From NCBI GenBank assembly GCA_000434735.1, contig FR881290.1, forward strand, positions 1 to 38,382: a DNA stretch of 38,382 nt, given 5' to 3'. This document shows positions 24,494-33,603 of this stretch, one piece after another. The notes below the pieces were generated by a model. That model worked only from the letters and a program-made list of their open reading frames with translations. It made no database searches and had not been told where the DNA came from. This stretch comes from Bacteroides sp. CAG:530. Its GTDB lineage: Bacteria; Bacteroidota; Bacteroidia; Bacteroidales; Bacteroidaceae. The position numbers and the translations under genes were made by a program. Within the stretch, counting starts at the first letter, position 1, and each line of letters opens with the position of its first letter.

Positions 24494-24725
24494 AGAAATA
24501 ATATTTTAATACATGACACAAATTAAGCTGAATATTTTGAACAACCTAATTGATTAAAAAAACAGCAATAAAAACCATTTATTATATACCTATAGATTAA
24601 GCACATCACATTAATGTATTATACTTTTACTAAAATAAACGAAGCTATTATTGCGCATACATGAACTTTAACGTGTATATTATTTTTAAATATCAGCCAC
24701 AGAGCACCCTCTGGAATGGGTAAAA

Positions 24726-24785
24726 AAACATTGCGATGATTGAAACCGAACATTGCGATGATCGGTTTCAATCATCGCAATGTTT
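24726..24785 (-). terminator. Perfect 24-bp stem terminator with internal CATTGCGATGAT repeats
   Basis: 24726-24749 and 24762-24785 are perfect reverse complements around a 12-nt loop. On the minus strand the stem is followed by a run of seven T residues, making a very strong intrinsic terminator at the end of the SusC-to-GH3 unit and its trailing pseudogene. The 12-mer CATTGCGATGAT occurs in both directions in the arms and once more across the loop. Confidence 0.85.
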
Positions 24786-25559
24786 CAATTGACTTCTCGC
24801 AATGCTTTTTTACGAGCTTTACAAGCCACTACTACATAACGCCAAGGATAAGTACGTTTAGCTTTAGTATTGGCTATATAATCAGCTTCGCGAACTACAT
24901 TAATGCTACGGTCGCTAATAGTTTTTGTTTCTAACGGATATGGTGGGAACAAAGCCGAAACGCCCTTGCCCGAGTTTGCTTTCAAAAACATGCAAGGGTA
25001 ATCGTGTAAATCGGATTCAGAGAACAATAGGATATGCTTTAAAGTAGGGATATTCAGTAAATGTCCCTAAAATCTGATTAACCACATTAACATCGCTTAC
25101 CGGCACTGCTGGCAATTTAAAAAAGTAATCTATCGACTTACTTGGCTTCAATTTCTTCTGATAATGCATGATGACCGTACGAGTGGCAGGAGTAAGTTTT
25201 ACCGACTCTGCCGTATAAGGCTGAGCATAGTTCTTACCTTCTATTGATTCTATCTTAGAATAAGAAGGATCTAACCAGCACAATAGTTTACCGTCACGGT
25301 ATACCGACGACCCTTTTACTTCGTGCAAATTAGAAGAATCAAAACCCTTCAAATCAACGAAACGAGAATCATCTAACTTTCCTCGCAAAGAGGCCACTAC
25401 ACGGGCCTCTTTTTCTGATGAAGTATTGTTCTTAACCGATATTCTCACAAAATTAATAGCACCATTCTTTAGCAGGGTCATCATTCAACTGCTGCGCCTT
25501 TAGTGCAGGCAAACCTAAACTATAAAGCATCAAGCCTAAACAAATACATTTATTTTCAT
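24785..25559 (-). pseudogene. Chimeric glycoside hydrolase remnant, GH97-like at its 3' part
   Basis: Three pieces lie in different frames. At the 5' end a broken signal peptide reads MLYSLGLPALKAQQLNDDPA and soon stops. Next, 25017-25484 encodes a beta-rich segment (VRISVKNNTSSEKEARVVASL ... IDYFFKLPAVPVS) that I do not recognise. Then 24785-25027 encodes FSESDLHDYPCMFLKA, ADYIANTKAKRTYPWRYVVVA, which matches the N-terminal domain of GH97 alpha-glucosidases/galactosidases. The catalytic barrel is absent. Frameshifts plus at least one large deletion joined the fragments. It lies between the GH3 gene and a strong terminator, so the PUL has lost one or two enzymes. Confidence 0.7.
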
Positions 25560-25589
25560 CTGTTCTATAGTTTAATGTTAGCTCTATAA

Positions 25590-28169
25590 TTATTCACCTT
25601 TCACAACCTGGATATTAATCTGCTTACGCGATTGGATTTCTTGCTTCTGAGTTACATAACCAACCTTTGAGAATATCAGACACTCGTCTTCGTGCGCCAT
25701 GATGGTATAACGTCCATCCTTATCGGTAGAGATTTCATTCTGTGAGAAGGACGCCTGCACTCGTACCCCGTGCACCGGAGTTGCCTGCACATCGCGCACA
25801 CTACCCTTAATTTCTATCAGCTTACCGTTTACTTGACGCGTTTCCTGTGCCATATTTCCTGATTTATCAGCAGAGTGCGATGCCGACTCTCCTACTTCCA
25901 CACGGATTCGGCTGGCAATGTTTTCAGAAGAACTACCCACCTGCAATTCGAATGTTCCCGGTTCTAAGAATCTCTTGCCTTGGTTATCGGTCAGGAACAA
26001 TTCGCTTACCGGTATAGACAGGGTAACTTTCTTAGATTCACCCGGACGCAAGCCTACTTTAGTGAATGCCTTCAATTGCTTAACAGGAGTCATCACCGAG
26101 CTTACCATATCGCGTACGTAAACCTGAACTACTTCTTTTCCTTCCATCTTGCCGGTATTTTTCAGCTGTACAGAAACCTGAATGGTATCGTACGGATGAT
26201 ATTGCCGCTTGTTGGCCGACACTTTTTCGAAATCGAAAGTGGTGTAACTCAATCCATGACCGAACACCCACAAAGCATCAGGGCTTGAGAATACATAGTC
26301 ACGTCCCGGTTTTTCGTAAGAACCCGGTTCTTTGTAATAACCCTTATCGGTAGACAAATGGTTATAATAAACAGGAAGATGACCCGTGCTCTGCGGGAAA
26401 GAGAAAGAAGTCTTACCCGAAGGATTAACCTTACCAAACAAGATATCGGCTATAGAAGTACCGGCTTGTTCGCCTGCATACCACTGAGCCAATACTGCCG
26501 GAATATTCTTCTTAACGTAAGGTATGGCAAAAGGTTTACCAGCTACCAGAACCACTACTACCGGTTTGCCCGTAGCCTGCACCGCCTGAATCAATTCATT
26601 CTGCGCACCGGTAAGAGAGATATCACTTAAATCTATACCTTCACCACTTGTAGAAGGCTCTGAACTATGACGCACGAAAGCCGTACTAGAGCTACCTACA
26701 AATACAATTGCTACATCGCTCTGCTGAGCTGCCTGCACAGCCTCATCTATACCCGATGTATCCAACGAAGCGATAGAACAACCCTTGGCATAGTTCACTT
26801 TTACCTTCTTGCCTACCAACTTCTGGATTCCTTCCAAAGGAGTTACACCGTCAGATTTTTTCTTACTCCAAGTATAGTCACCAAACTGTACGCAGTCGGC
26901 ATTAGGACCTATCACCGCTATAGAACGCAGTTTCTTCGCATCCAAAGGCAATAGGTTGTTGTCATTCTTAAGCAATACGGTAGACTCGTCGGCAATGCGT
27001 TTAGACAAAGCCACACTTTCGTCCGTGTGGATAGGAATGCGATAATTGGCTTTCTCCTGATAAGGGTCTTCGAACAAGCCCAACTCGAATTTCGCACGCA
27101 ATACTCTTCTTACCGCCTGGTCGATATACTTCACATCGAACTCGCCAGAAAGAACCTTTTCTTCCAAAGCCAAGAAACAAGCACTTGAAGCTTCCACATC
27201 CAAACCTGCTTTTATTACTTGCGAAGCAGCTTCGTACGAGTCGACAGCTGTCTTATGGAAACGTATCAACATATCAATAACACCCCAGTCTGAATAAACA
27301 TATCCACGGAAGCCAAAGGTATTGCGAAGGATTTCCGTAAGCATAAAATAAGAAGCCGAGTTCGGTTCTCTGTTCCATGAATTATAGCTTGACATCACAG
27401 CCATGATGCCAGTTTCCTTACATACGGTTTCGAAGGGCTTCAAGTAAATATCAAACAAATCGCGCACGCCACACTCTACAGACGCCAGATTAAGACCACC
27501 CAACGGATTTCCGTGTGGGCCGTAATGTTTCAACATCGGGGAGATGCCGTGTTCCATATATCCTTTTACCTCGGATACGGCCATACGTGAACACAAGAAC
27601 GGGTCTTCACCGAAAGACTCTTCCACGCGTCCCCAACGCAAATCGCGCACCACGTCGATACAAGGAGCAAGTACTTGCTTTACACCCATCGTATTAAGCT
27701 CGCCAGAAATCTGGCGTGTCTTTTCATAAGCCAAGTCCACGTTGAACGTACTACCCATGGCTATATTCTGCGGATATATTGTTGCTCCGTCTTGCACTAC
27801 ACCATGCAACGACTCGGCAACCGAGAAGCCCGGAATACCCAATCTGGTCTTTTCTACCAAATAAGTCTGTATTTCACGGAAAGCCTTACGAGTGTTTACT
27901 GCAGTAAGAGGAAAACCTTCGAAGAAGCCAAAACCGCCCGCTGCACACATCTGCGCTAAACGGTCGGGATTCAATTGTTGCCCTTCAAAAACATCCCAAG
28001 AATGCAAGTGTCTAATCTGAGCTATTTTCTCCTTCAGAGTCATTCGCTGCAACAAGTCGTTTACACGCATTTCCGTCGGTACCAACGGATTCTTATAAGG
28101 AGCTTGTTGTGCCTGGACAGACGACACGCAACAAGCGAAACCTATTACCCAAGTAAATAAGTTTTTCAT
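25590..28169 (-). CDS. GH3 beta-glycosidase with C-terminal carboxypeptidase-regulatory-like domain
   Basis: An 859-residue exported enzyme with a signal peptide (1-21, VQAQ). The GH3 barrel includes VEESFGEDPFLCSRMA (182-197), MLKHYGPHG (212-220) and the nucleophile Asp294 in YVYSDWGVI. The (alpha/beta)6 sandwich follows (STVLLKNDNNLLPL onward) and a fibronectin-III-like domain lies at about 640-715. The last 80 residues (IEIKGSVRDVQATPVHGVRVQ ... DGRYTIMA ... VGYVTQKQEI) form a CarboxypepD_reg-like beta-sandwich, usually seen at the N-terminus of SusC proteins and unusual at the end of a GH3. Substrate: beta-glucoside, beta-xyloside or beta-GlcNAc; context favours an amino-sugar glycan but the sequence does not decide. 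Confidence 0.92.
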   Translation of the reverse strand: MKNLFTWVIGFACCVSSVQAQQAPYKNPLVPTEMRVNDLLQRMTLKEKIAQIRHLHSWDVFEGQQLNPDRLAQMCAAGGFGFFEGFPLTAVNTRKAFREIQTYLVEKTRLGIPGFSVAESLHGVVQDGATIYPQNIAMGSTFNVDLAYEKTRQISGELNTMGVKQVLAPCIDVVRDLRWGRVEESFGEDPFLCSRMAVSEVKGYMEHGISPMLKHYGPHGNPLGGLNLASVECGVRDLFDIYLKPFETVCKETGIMAVMSSYNSWNREPNSASYFMLTEILRNTFGFRGYVYSDWGVIDMLIRFHKTAVDSYEAASQVIKAGLDVEASSACFLALEEKVLSGEFDVKYIDQAVRRVLRAKFELGLFEDPYQEKANYRIPIHTDESVALSKRIADESTVLLKNDNNLLPLDAKKLRSIAVIGPNADCVQFGDYTWSKKKSDGVTPLEGIQKLVGKKVKVNYAKGCSIASLDTSGIDEAVQAAQQSDVAIVFVGSSSTAFVRHSSEPSTSGEGIDLSDISLTGAQNELIQAVQATGKPVVVVLVAGKPFAIPYVKKNIPAVLAQWYAGEQAGTSIADILFGKVNPSGKTSFSFPQSTGHLPVYYNHLSTDKGYYKEPGSYEKPGRDYVFSSPDALWVFGHGLSYTTFDFEKVSANKRQYHPYDTIQVSVQLKNTGKMEGKEVVQVYVRDMVSSVMTPVKQLKAFTKVGLRPGESKKVTLSIPVSELFLTDNQGKRFLEPGTFELQVGSSSENIASRIRVEVGESASHSADKSGNMAQETRQVNGKLIEIKGSVRDVQATPVHGVRVQASFSQNEISTDKDGRYTIMAHEDECLIFSKVGYVTQKQEIQSRKQINIQVVKGE

Positions 28170-28191
28170 ATATTAATCTTTTAAGTTTATC

Positions 28192-30384
28192 TTAACGAAA
28201 ATCGTTTTGGTATTTATTCCATAACTCATTAGCTACCTTCACTGCGCTTTCGCCAGATGAAATAGGGAAATCCTCATGTTGCAGAGTCCATTGATACTCG
28301 AATTCCGTAACATCCTTATGGAATTTCTTTTCATCGAATGAGCGATTAGCTTTCATAGCAGCCAACACACCATCGGTAAACAGTTTCCAACGTCCACGAT
28401 AAAAACTCTTGGTCAAGCCTGCCCAACCTCTGTTTGCGTAATCGTTCAACTGAGTATCTTTCTGTCCCCAGATAGTAACTATGCCACGAGCGTTTTCTTC
28501 GTAATAATTCTTCTCATCTTCCGATGCAGCACAGTCTTTAGCGTCTTTTATCCATTTACCCATTGAGAACAAAGGACTGCAAGACAACAGACGGTCTACA
28601 TCAAGAATCAAGTCGTCCATACGCTTTGCCCATTGTTCTGCGCCCGACAAATCCTTACGTTTGTAACAAGCGGTAAACTGTGCGCGATAGTCTGAGAACA
28701 AGTTACCCAAAACCTGTCGGCCTACGTTGACCACATCAAAATCGTAGCCCTGATTAACCACGTCGGTAGCCTGCAGGAGTTCGCCCCAAATGGCCCATAA
28801 GTCCTTATTATCGTATTTATAATCAGGGTAAGTATTCCAACCCTGTACGCCTTCGAACTGCGGACGCGCATTAATCAATACAGCCTGTCCACACAAAGCG
28901 GGTGTCATATAAATCTTTTCGTGCAAATCCTTCCATGCCTTAAGAATGTTTTTATCCTTCTGTCCACCTCTACACTTAGCCCACATTTCAATCCATTCGT
29001 CTGTAGACTGAGTCTGATTCCAAGCCTTATCGAAAACAAATTCATACATCAACGGATTAACGTCGAACGCTTCCAAAGTAACGCCCAAGCCATATACATT
29101 GTCTCCACCTTCAGCAAGAACACGGTTAATCTTCATATCCGTATCGTTCAAATCGCCTACCATCATAGTGTTGCCTCCAAAGTTACCTAAATAACACCAA
29201 ATATAAGGCTGGCCATAATAGCTTTCTATGTTTTTCCAGATTTCAGTATGATCGCAATAATAATCCAACAGTATCAACTTATCCTGCGGCACAGCTCTCA
29301 AGAATGCCTTGATACGAGAAGGAGTCCATTTTTCCTTTGCGTGATAAAACATCCAAGTCATTTGCAACCACTTAGCTTCGGGGTCAACATTCGACAAAGA
29401 TTCATATATCTTCTTCGATACATTCGACAAGAATTCTTCGTTCCAGTTCGGAGAGTCTACTTCATTAAACGGGTCTATTCCATAGATATGGTCTGTGCCG
29501 TAAATCTTAGTTTGCTCTTCCAAGAAACGTTTTTGGATAACTCCATATAATGAATCCATCGGGTCAATAAAATGGCTTCTGTATTTTTCGTCGAAACCGC
29601 CCCATTGGCTCATGGTGTAAATCTTCGCTTCCGGATAAATCTTCTTCAGCTCAGCCGGCACATGACCTGCAAAAGCCGGAAGAACCGGAGTCATATTAAA
29701 CTCGCGCTCGCGAGCCAAAATCTGTTTCTGCAAAGCTTCTTGCTGCACCAACCAATCTTTAGGAAGAGGACTTTGCCAATAATCCACATTCGACATACGG
29801 TGCCAAGGCAACTGAGCAGGGCCGGTAAAATAAGTGCGGACTTCTTCGTCCGACAATCCCATCTCTGTCCATACTTTATACCAAATTGACTCCTGTCCCG
29901 TAATAGCCAACGGCATAGTCACCCCGTTCAAAGCCATCCAATCGATTAAACGTTCCCAATCTTGCCACTTCCAATAAGCCATTGTATAACCAAACGTACA
30001 ATAGTTCAAGAAAAAGCGATTGTCGCATGTAGCCTGACAACTCACAGTCTTATCAAGCATAGGAAGTTCTTCGGGCATCACAATGCTGTCTGAAGCATAC
30101 CAAGATACATGTGTATGGCAGTAATTCTTCAAATAGTAATTCAATCCCACAGCCATGGAATTGTAATTGTTTCCCTGAATATGAATCTTACCAGACTGAG
30201 AGGTCAGCGTAAAATGATCGGTCTCTAACGAGTCTTCCAACAGTTCAAACTGAAAAGAAGAAGCATGCTGAGGGAACAATCGCTGACACAACTCCTTTAA
30301 AACCACAGGCGACTTGGAGTCATCAGACGACTGACAACTGAACAAACAAAATAAAACAAGGAAATACAGCAATCCTTTCTTCAT
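28192..30384 (-). CDS. GH89 alpha-N-acetylglucosaminidase (NAGLU family)
   Basis: A 730-residue lipoprotein with lipobox LFSC (Cys17) followed by QSSDDS. A short N-terminal domain (about 25-110) precedes the GH89 barrel, with FFLNYCTFGYTMAYWKWQDW, LAITGQESIWYKVW and MSQWGGFDEKY. The likely acid/base is Glu308 in DPFNEVD and the nucleophile Glu438 in VTLEAFDVNP, by comparison with characterised NAGLU enzymes. A C-terminal helical domain closes it. It removes terminal alpha-linked N-acetylglucosamine, as on alpha-1,4-GlcNAc-capped gastric mucin O-glycans or heparan-type ends. It sits in the SusCD operon, 22 bp before GH3, and gives the strongest clue to the substrate of the locus. Confidence 0.95.
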   Translation of the reverse strand: MKKGLLYFLVLFCLFSCQSSDDSKSPVVLKELCQRLFPQHASSFQFELLEDSLETDHFTLTSQSGKIHIQGNNYNSMAVGLNYYLKNYCHTHVSWYASDSIVMPEELPMLDKTVSCQATCDNRFFLNYCTFGYTMAYWKWQDWERLIDWMALNGVTMPLAITGQESIWYKVWTEMGLSDEEVRTYFTGPAQLPWHRMSNVDYWQSPLPKDWLVQQEALQKQILAREREFNMTPVLPAFAGHVPAELKKIYPEAKIYTMSQWGGFDEKYRSHFIDPMDSLYGVIQKRFLEEQTKIYGTDHIYGIDPFNEVDSPNWNEEFLSNVSKKIYESLSNVDPEAKWLQMTWMFYHAKEKWTPSRIKAFLRAVPQDKLILLDYYCDHTEIWKNIESYYGQPYIWCYLGNFGGNTMMVGDLNDTDMKINRVLAEGGDNVYGLGVTLEAFDVNPLMYEFVFDKAWNQTQSTDEWIEMWAKCRGGQKDKNILKAWKDLHEKIYMTPALCGQAVLINARPQFEGVQGWNTYPDYKYDNKDLWAIWGELLQATDVVNQGYDFDVVNVGRQVLGNLFSDYRAQFTACYKRKDLSGAEQWAKRMDDLILDVDRLLSCSPLFSMGKWIKDAKDCAASEDEKNYYEENARGIVTIWGQKDTQLNDYANRGWAGLTKSFYRGRWKLFTDGVLAAMKANRSFDEKKFHKDVTEFEYQWTLQHEDFPISSGESAVKVANELWNKYQNDFR

Positions 30385-30414
30385 AGTTACTACTAATAAT
30401 ATTTTACAAAATAA

Positions 30415-31614
30415 TTAATGAGAGTCACGCATCGGACGTGAAATAACAAATTGGCAGAAATCATGATACAAAGTCTGGTCATCTGGTTCAACTGAATTTT
30501 TCAGTGTTACCAAAGCAGTGTTATTTTGATAATACGCCAAACGTTTACTCTTCCAAATGCCCTGTTCCTTAAAAATATCCATATAGTCTCTCAAGCGATA
30601 TGCTTTAGATGTTTTAATTGGGTATTTGCATGCATTGTCTTCAAATTCAAGTTCCATATCCATGTCATACTTAATGGCTTTTTTACATGCCTCTGTCACA
30701 CGCTCTTTTGTCAGATTGTTCTGGAAATAATAATTCGGCTGGAAATAAGTAGATGTAAAACCTAACTTTTTCCATTCTGTATGACCGTCTGAAGTGAAGT
30801 AAGGAATCCAATTAAAACTATACTTCAACTCTTTCAAGTAACTAGCTACCGAATTCAATATGCTTCTAGTAGCAGTTGCGTCTTCTGCCACCCAATAAAA
30901 ACCAGCCAACTCTACATTCTTGAAGTTCTTCTGAGCAAAACGTGCACGCACTTGGTCGATAAACCAGACACAAGCTTTCACACGATCTTCCGCTTTAGAA
31001 AAGTCCAATTCCTTACCATCTATTTTCCCCCAATATTTTGTCGTAGAAGAAGAGATAGCTGAGAATTTATTTACCATAGGCTCGGGGATACTGATAACAA
31101 CCTGACGCTTATGAGCAGGAGTCCCTAATTCCGTCTGTTGTTCTGCTACACACTTATCCAATCCTGCAATACCTGATGAAGATGCAAAATAAGTGTTTAG
31201 CAAACCTTCCCAATCTGCCTTGTTAGCAGACTCAAATTCTTTATCAAAACCTTTAGTATAAGCCTTAATGGTATTTATATCAAGAATTTCTAAGAATAAG
31301 AAACTGTCAAACAACCAATGCTTTTTGTTTTGTCGATCTTTGTATACTACATAATTAGACATCAAATCCTTATTCCACACAGCTCTGTTAGAAGCGCCAG
31401 AATAACAAAGGACCATATCTGTAGATTGAAGAACTTCCTTACGATTCTTCTCCCAATCATAAACTTTACCCGGTTTTATTTCTTCCTGATCATCTTTATC
31501 CGTATCTCCCAAACTAAAATCGGGAGCAACTGGACTATTCTTTGAACAAGCTACCAAAGTAGGGAATACACCTCCAATAAGCATAACCATCAAAAAAAAC
31601 AATACTTTCTTCAT
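30415..31614 (-). CDS. DUF4855-family lipoprotein
   Basis: A 399-residue lipoprotein with lipobox LVACS (Cys23) and an acidic linker (LGDTDKDDQEEIKPG). From about residue 65 the pattern VLCYSGASNRAVWNKDL, HWLFDSFLFLE, ELAGFYWVAED and WIPYFTSDG, with conserved aromatic and acidic residues, suits a TIM-barrel-like carbohydrate-active fold and matches DUF4855. No activity is established to my knowledge. The clustered Glu and Asp residues (YWVAEDA, MELEF) could be catalytic. It follows an intercistronic terminator and precedes GH89 by 30 bp. Confidence 0.8.
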   Translation of the reverse strand: MKKVLFFLMVMLIGGVFPTLVACSKNSPVAPDFSLGDTDKDDQEEIKPGKVYDWEKNRKEVLQSTDMVLCYSGASNRAVWNKDLMSNYVVYKDRQNKKHWLFDSFLFLEILDINTIKAYTKGFDKEFESANKADWEGLLNTYFASSSGIAGLDKCVAEQQTELGTPAHKRQVVISIPEPMVNKFSAISSSTTKYWGKIDGKELDFSKAEDRVKACVWFIDQVRARFAQKNFKNVELAGFYWVAEDATATRSILNSVASYLKELKYSFNWIPYFTSDGHTEWKKLGFTSTYFQPNYYFQNNLTKERVTEACKKAIKYDMDMELEFEDNACKYPIKTSKAYRLRDYMDIFKEQGIWKSKRLAYYQNNTALVTLKNSVEPDDQTLYHDFCQFVISRPMRDSH

Positions 31615-31657
31615 AATACTCTTACGTTCTTTAATGCTTAATATATAAATATAAAAA

Positions 31658-31695
31658 GACTATCTGCCCATGCTCGATAATATAGGCAGATAGTC
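31658..31695 (-). terminator. Intercistronic terminator between the SusCD block and the enzymes
   Basis: Perfect 11-bp stem GACTATCTGCC (31658-31668) with GGCAGATAGTC (31685-31695), 16-nt loop. On the minus strand it is followed by TTTTTATA. It lies just after the DUF5018 gene and before DUF4855, where no new promoter box was found, so the enzyme genes probably depend on read-through. Confidence 0.8.
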
Positions 31696-31710
31696 CAGAA
31701 AAATCAACTA

Positions 31711-33582
31711 TTATTCAAGTCTGAAATTTGTCAATTCCCAACCCATAATACCAAAATTGGTAGTCATCATGTAAACCTGTACCGCATTGCCGTCAGCACT
31801 CTTCGCAAAAACTACGTCACCTGTACAGTAATCATTTCCACCCAACGGAGTTCCACCAATGAATGACTGACCTGGGCGGTGAATACCTGTCAAGCACCAT
31901 CCTGTTCCAGCCAAACCACCAGGAGTATCTCCATTACCCTTTGCGTCACCATCCGAAGTATCGAAAATAAAACCTTCCATCATTGAACTAGGTTGCGGAT
32001 CGGCCTTAATATCTGTTACAAACAGACGAGTCCAACCATTACTCCAGAACGCATTGTCATTCTGAACAGCCACCAAATGAGCTCCATTAAATTCAATATA
32101 ATCAATACCCTTAGTAGATCCTCCTTGGTTAGCTCCTGCATTAGTTGTAGGCCAATAGTGAGATTTAGGTTGAGTGAAAGCAAATGCCTTACCGTCAGTT
32201 CCCGCATAAGAAACCAAGTTGTTTTCATTACCAGATGACGCAACGAAACTCAACGGAGCGTCAAAGTCTGTTGTCAACGGAATAATCTTAGCAGGGTCAC
32301 CATATCCATGAGGTGCACTACCATTCTTGGCAGGACCTAACAACTTACCATTCTCGAATCCTAAATAAACAAACTTCCATCCGTAAGGAACACAAGCAGT
32401 CAAAATAGCTTTACCAGAGATAATATCTCCATTTACAGAAATAGCAGTTCCGATAAATGTATTAGCTCCCATACCGAAAGTAGGTCCATCCCATTGTTCT
32501 GCCATAATTTGAACTGGCTTATTCTCAATACCATCCTTCCAAGCCCAAACATACACAGTCTTATCAGTAATATCATACCAACCGTTTTGTTGTTTTGTAC
32601 TTGTGAAGCTCATTGCTACCATATGACCAGCATCGTCAGTGCTAATAGCACGAATAGAACGAGAAGGGTCGATGCCTTCACAATTTACACGAACATTAAC
32701 CTGTTCACCAGTGAAGCGATTATAAACCGGCATCTTATTGAAATCTTTATAATTAGAAACAATCAGATAGTCACCTACAACTGCCATCGATTTGTTCTCA
32801 TTCAAACCAAATCCTAATGGATTTTCTTGAGTAGCCTGGAAGCCGAACAACGGATAAACGTATCCTACTCCATAAGGAACTTTTTCAGGATATTGGAAAG
32901 CAGTTTCATAAGTGATCTTATCCACGCCATTCTGAGCAACAACCGTAAATGTAGGCAGTTGGCTCAAATCTATTCTTTCAGTAACCGGATTATAAACGTC
33001 AGATTCAATATCAGCCCAAGGAGATAATTGTACTTTTGCATCTTTCAACAATTCTCTATCCATGTCTGTCTTAGTGATAAAAATCATCACCTTACCGTGT
33101 TCGCCTTCCGCCTGAGGCTGTATAATGCGAACAGTAGCCTGTGTCTTGGTCAACTCAATTTTCGATAAAACAGCTTTATCCGACTTCAAATACTCAGCTT
33201 TAAAAGTCAACGGCTGTACTCTACCGTCTTCATACAACAAGTTAGAAGAGTAACCCTTTTCCAAATCGTGAATACCAGTAAGAGCCGGAGAGAATGTAGC
33301 CCCTGACGGTAATTCTGCCGAAAGTTTCATTCTGGTTAAATCGCCCTGAATTGCCTCCGTATCAGAAATATAATAAGGCACAATTATTTTTACTGTTCCA
33401 TTTTCTAAATCTATTTCCGTGGGATAATCTTCTTGAGGATTATCTGCCAAAATACCCTTAATAGAAAGACGGTTCAACATTTCATTGTCCGATCTCACCA
33501 AATCATCAGGATTCTGACAACCCACGAATGTCATTGCCATTGCAAGCAACCCATTCATCAAATATTTAAATTTCATAGTCAT
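31711..33582 (-). CDS. DUF5018-type PUL surface glycan-binding lipoprotein
   Basis: A 623-residue lipoprotein, lipobox TFVGC (Cys22), followed by QNPDDLVRSD. The N-terminal half has two Ig-like beta-sandwich repeats (IDLENGTVKIIVPYYIS and AVLSKIELTKTQATV). The C-terminal half (about 240-623) is beta-propeller-like, with NENKSMAVVGDYLIVSNY, RSIRAISTDDAGHMVAM and similar strand patterns. Proteins with this layout directly follow SusD in many Bacteroides loci and are taken to be surface glycan-binding proteins. It is the third gene of the operon, 21 bp after SusD, and is followed by a terminator. Ligand specificity is inferred from the neighbours only. Confidence 0.8.
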   Translation of the reverse strand: MTMKFKYLMNGLLAMAMTFVGCQNPDDLVRSDNEMLNRLSIKGILADNPQEDYPTEIDLENGTVKIIVPYYISDTEAIQGDLTRMKLSAELPSGATFSPALTGIHDLEKGYSSNLLYEDGRVQPLTFKAEYLKSDKAVLSKIELTKTQATVRIIQPQAEGEHGKVMIFITKTDMDRELLKDAKVQLSPWADIESDVYNPVTERIDLSQLPTFTVVAQNGVDKITYETAFQYPEKVPYGVGYVYPLFGFQATQENPLGFGLNENKSMAVVGDYLIVSNYKDFNKMPVYNRFTGEQVNVRVNCEGIDPSRSIRAISTDDAGHMVAMSFTSTKQQNGWYDITDKTVYVWAWKDGIENKPVQIMAEQWDGPTFGMGANTFIGTAISVNGDIISGKAILTACVPYGWKFVYLGFENGKLLGPAKNGSAPHGYGDPAKIIPLTTDFDAPLSFVASSGNENNLVSYAGTDGKAFAFTQPKSHYWPTTNAGANQGGSTKGIDYIEFNGAHLVAVQNDNAFWSNGWTRLFVTDIKADPQPSSMMEGFIFDTSDGDAKGNGDTPGGLAGTGWCLTGIHRPGQSFIGGTPLGGNDYCTGDVVFAKSADGNAVQVYMMTTNFGIMGWELTNFRLE

Positions 33583-33603
33583 TATCTTTATTAAGTGAAA
33601 AAA

